A stretch of DNA of 64,000 bases from Cryptomeria japonica (lineage: Eukaryota; Streptophyta; Pinopsida; Cupressales; Cupressaceae). The notes under the pieces were generated by a model. That model made no database searches and had not been told where the DNA came from. It saw nothing but the letters and a program-made list of their open reading frames with translations. The translations under genes were made by a program, and so were the position numbers. Shown here in pieces: positions 62,600-64,000 of this stretch (positions are counted from its first letter, which is position 1; each line of letters starts with the position of its first letter). The DNA lies in contig NC_081406.1 in NCBI RefSeq assembly GCF_030272615.1, positions 164,531,521-164,595,520 of the forward strand, in the 5' to 3' direction.

Positions 62600-64000
62600 T
62601 TCTTTTGTATGATGTTCCTATATATATTTTCAAATTGTTTTTATCTTGAAATAGGGTACAAGGTCAAATGAGCATGACTATTTTAGCACAGTCCTCTGAT
62701 TTATTCTTTAATCTAGATATACAAATAAAATGGCAAAATTTATGTTCATATTGCATTTGATCTAAATGCATCCAAACGCATAATAATTCCAATTTAATGT
62801 TATGGATTTTGAGAGCAATTTTATCCCTTTAAGATTCTTTGTATTTGAGTTTTTTTCAAGTCCTTGTTTTTAATGTAGGCCAAATTACATGTTGTTGACT
62901 TACAAGAAGACTGAAAAAGCAAGTGATGCTTGGAACAAATGTTTAAAAAAATTTAGTAATGAAATGTAAAAATTGTACAGATGTCTAATATTAGGTGAAA
63001 GTTATATGGTATTTGAAAGCCTTCTTTTTGTATACAAATTACCACTAGCATAGGGGATATGGTTCTTATTTCAAGAGAAACTATTCCACACCATTCCTTA
63101 ATAAGCCCTCAACTACCTCCATTTTTCTTGATTTCAACCTTCAAGAGAATCTCGCTTTTATTTGAAGCTACATTTATCCTTCCAAATTTCTAGCATTGGT
63201 AGGTGTAAAAATTTAGCCATGATTAAAAACCCTCATGTTATTATTTTAATTCTATCATTGACGTCAAACTTGTGTGGGGAGATTGTTGGAAACTTGAGTC
63301 AGGTTGTGTTGTTGTTGATGTCAAACTTGTGTGTTCAGATGTTCCTATGTTTTTCATATATTAGTTGGTTATGGAAGCTTATAGTAGATGAAGTTTGAAT
63401 ATGTAGGAAACAATATTCAATGTTCTAGTGAAAGAATGTTTTTCATCCTTCTGAATTATGAAATTTGGATATAATGTTTATTTTCTATGAATAATGTACT
63501 ATTAGGTGTGTAGGTCCTCTGATTGCTTAGATGATGAGGTAGTAGTAGTTGTTTTATGATAGTAATACTGTTTGTCAAACTGGTCTAGAAATTACCTAGT
63601 GGATTTTAGATATGAGGATTCAAGGGTGGGGGTTTAGAGGACATGTTCATTTTGTCTATGTAGTATTCTAATTCAATTTTGAAGTGTTGGTTTTGTTCCA
63701 CAAGTTAGTTATGTTGGTATGTGCTCAACATGCTCTGTTGGTTTGAGTCTCAGTTGTTCTAGTTGATCTATCTTGTTTTCCTTGACCTTCTCCTTTTTTC
63801 CTCCCCCCCTTTCTTTTATACTTTCCTTTTTGGTCATACACCTTGCCTCTTTGTGTCCCTATCTTCTTTTTCTCTCCTCCTTTCTCTTTTGAATTGTTTA
63901 CCTTTCTTTCTTTTCCTTTTGTCTTTGTAGTTCTTTTTTCTCTTGTCTTTTTTTGTATTTCTTCCTTCCTTTTTATATTTATGTCTATAGGTATTCTTAT
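62600..64000. other. No recognised gene
   Basis: AT-rich, then T/C-rich on the plus strand from about 63.77 kb to the end. Nothing assignable was found. Confidence 0.45.

Overview
This is plant nuclear DNA, most likely from a gymnosperm and probably a conifer. The window is AT-rich and dominated by decayed retroelements of several ages. One copy is a Penelope-like element with a C-terminal GIY-YIG endonuclease, a type described from conifers (Dryad); the species assignment is inference. I see no bacterial, organellar or CRISPR features.

Layout. 0-1.7 kb: remnant of a LINE ORF1-like protein (DUF4283 type). 5.7-5.9 kb: tRNA-derived SINE. 6.3-8.7 kb: 5'-truncated LINE with an 18-bp target-site duplication (TSD), starting in RNase H and carrying an extra coiled-coil ORF at its 3' end; shorter copies lie at 13.2 and 62 kb, each with its own TSD. 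9.9-11.5 kb: decayed Penelope-like RT plus GIY-YIG. 12.6-15.7 kb: broken minus-strand ORF of unknown, probably transposon, origin. 17.3-18.2 kb: short telomere-like array and a threefold degenerate tandem repeat. 21.4-24.9 kb: a ~500-bp block present twice, and a SINE with a perfect 15-bp TSD. 26.9-27.3 kb: Harbinger/Tourist-like MITE. 27.8-29 kb: long AC, AT and TG/GA microsatellites. 33-45 kb: a minus-strand Ty3/gypsy element with ~3.08-kb LTRs and a broken gag-pol. 45.4-49.6 kb: 3' LTR of a minus-strand copia-like element with an unrecognised ORF upstream of it. 50.2-51.35 kb: a palindrome with two 519-bp arms, each ending in a hammerhead-ribozyme-like motif. 52.7-59.6 kb: the only large host gene. 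60.4-60.8 kb: PPR pseudogene scrap.

The host gene encodes ankyrin repeats, then a KAP-type P-loop NTPase with membrane segments between Walker A and Walker B, then a C-terminal coiled coil. This is the architecture of animal Kidins220/ARMS and is unexpected in a plant. Twelve exons join in frame except for one single-base frameshift in an A-run of the first visible exon, so the locus is either intact with a sequence error or a recent pseudogene.

The most striking non-gene signal is the hammerhead-like motif. It occurs in both arms of the palindrome and, decayed mainly at CpG sites, in a ~244-bp insertion inside the gypsy pol gene. Penelope-like elements are known to carry hammerhead ribozymes and inverted terminal units, so these look like short non-autonomous derivatives of the Penelope-like family seen at 10 kb.
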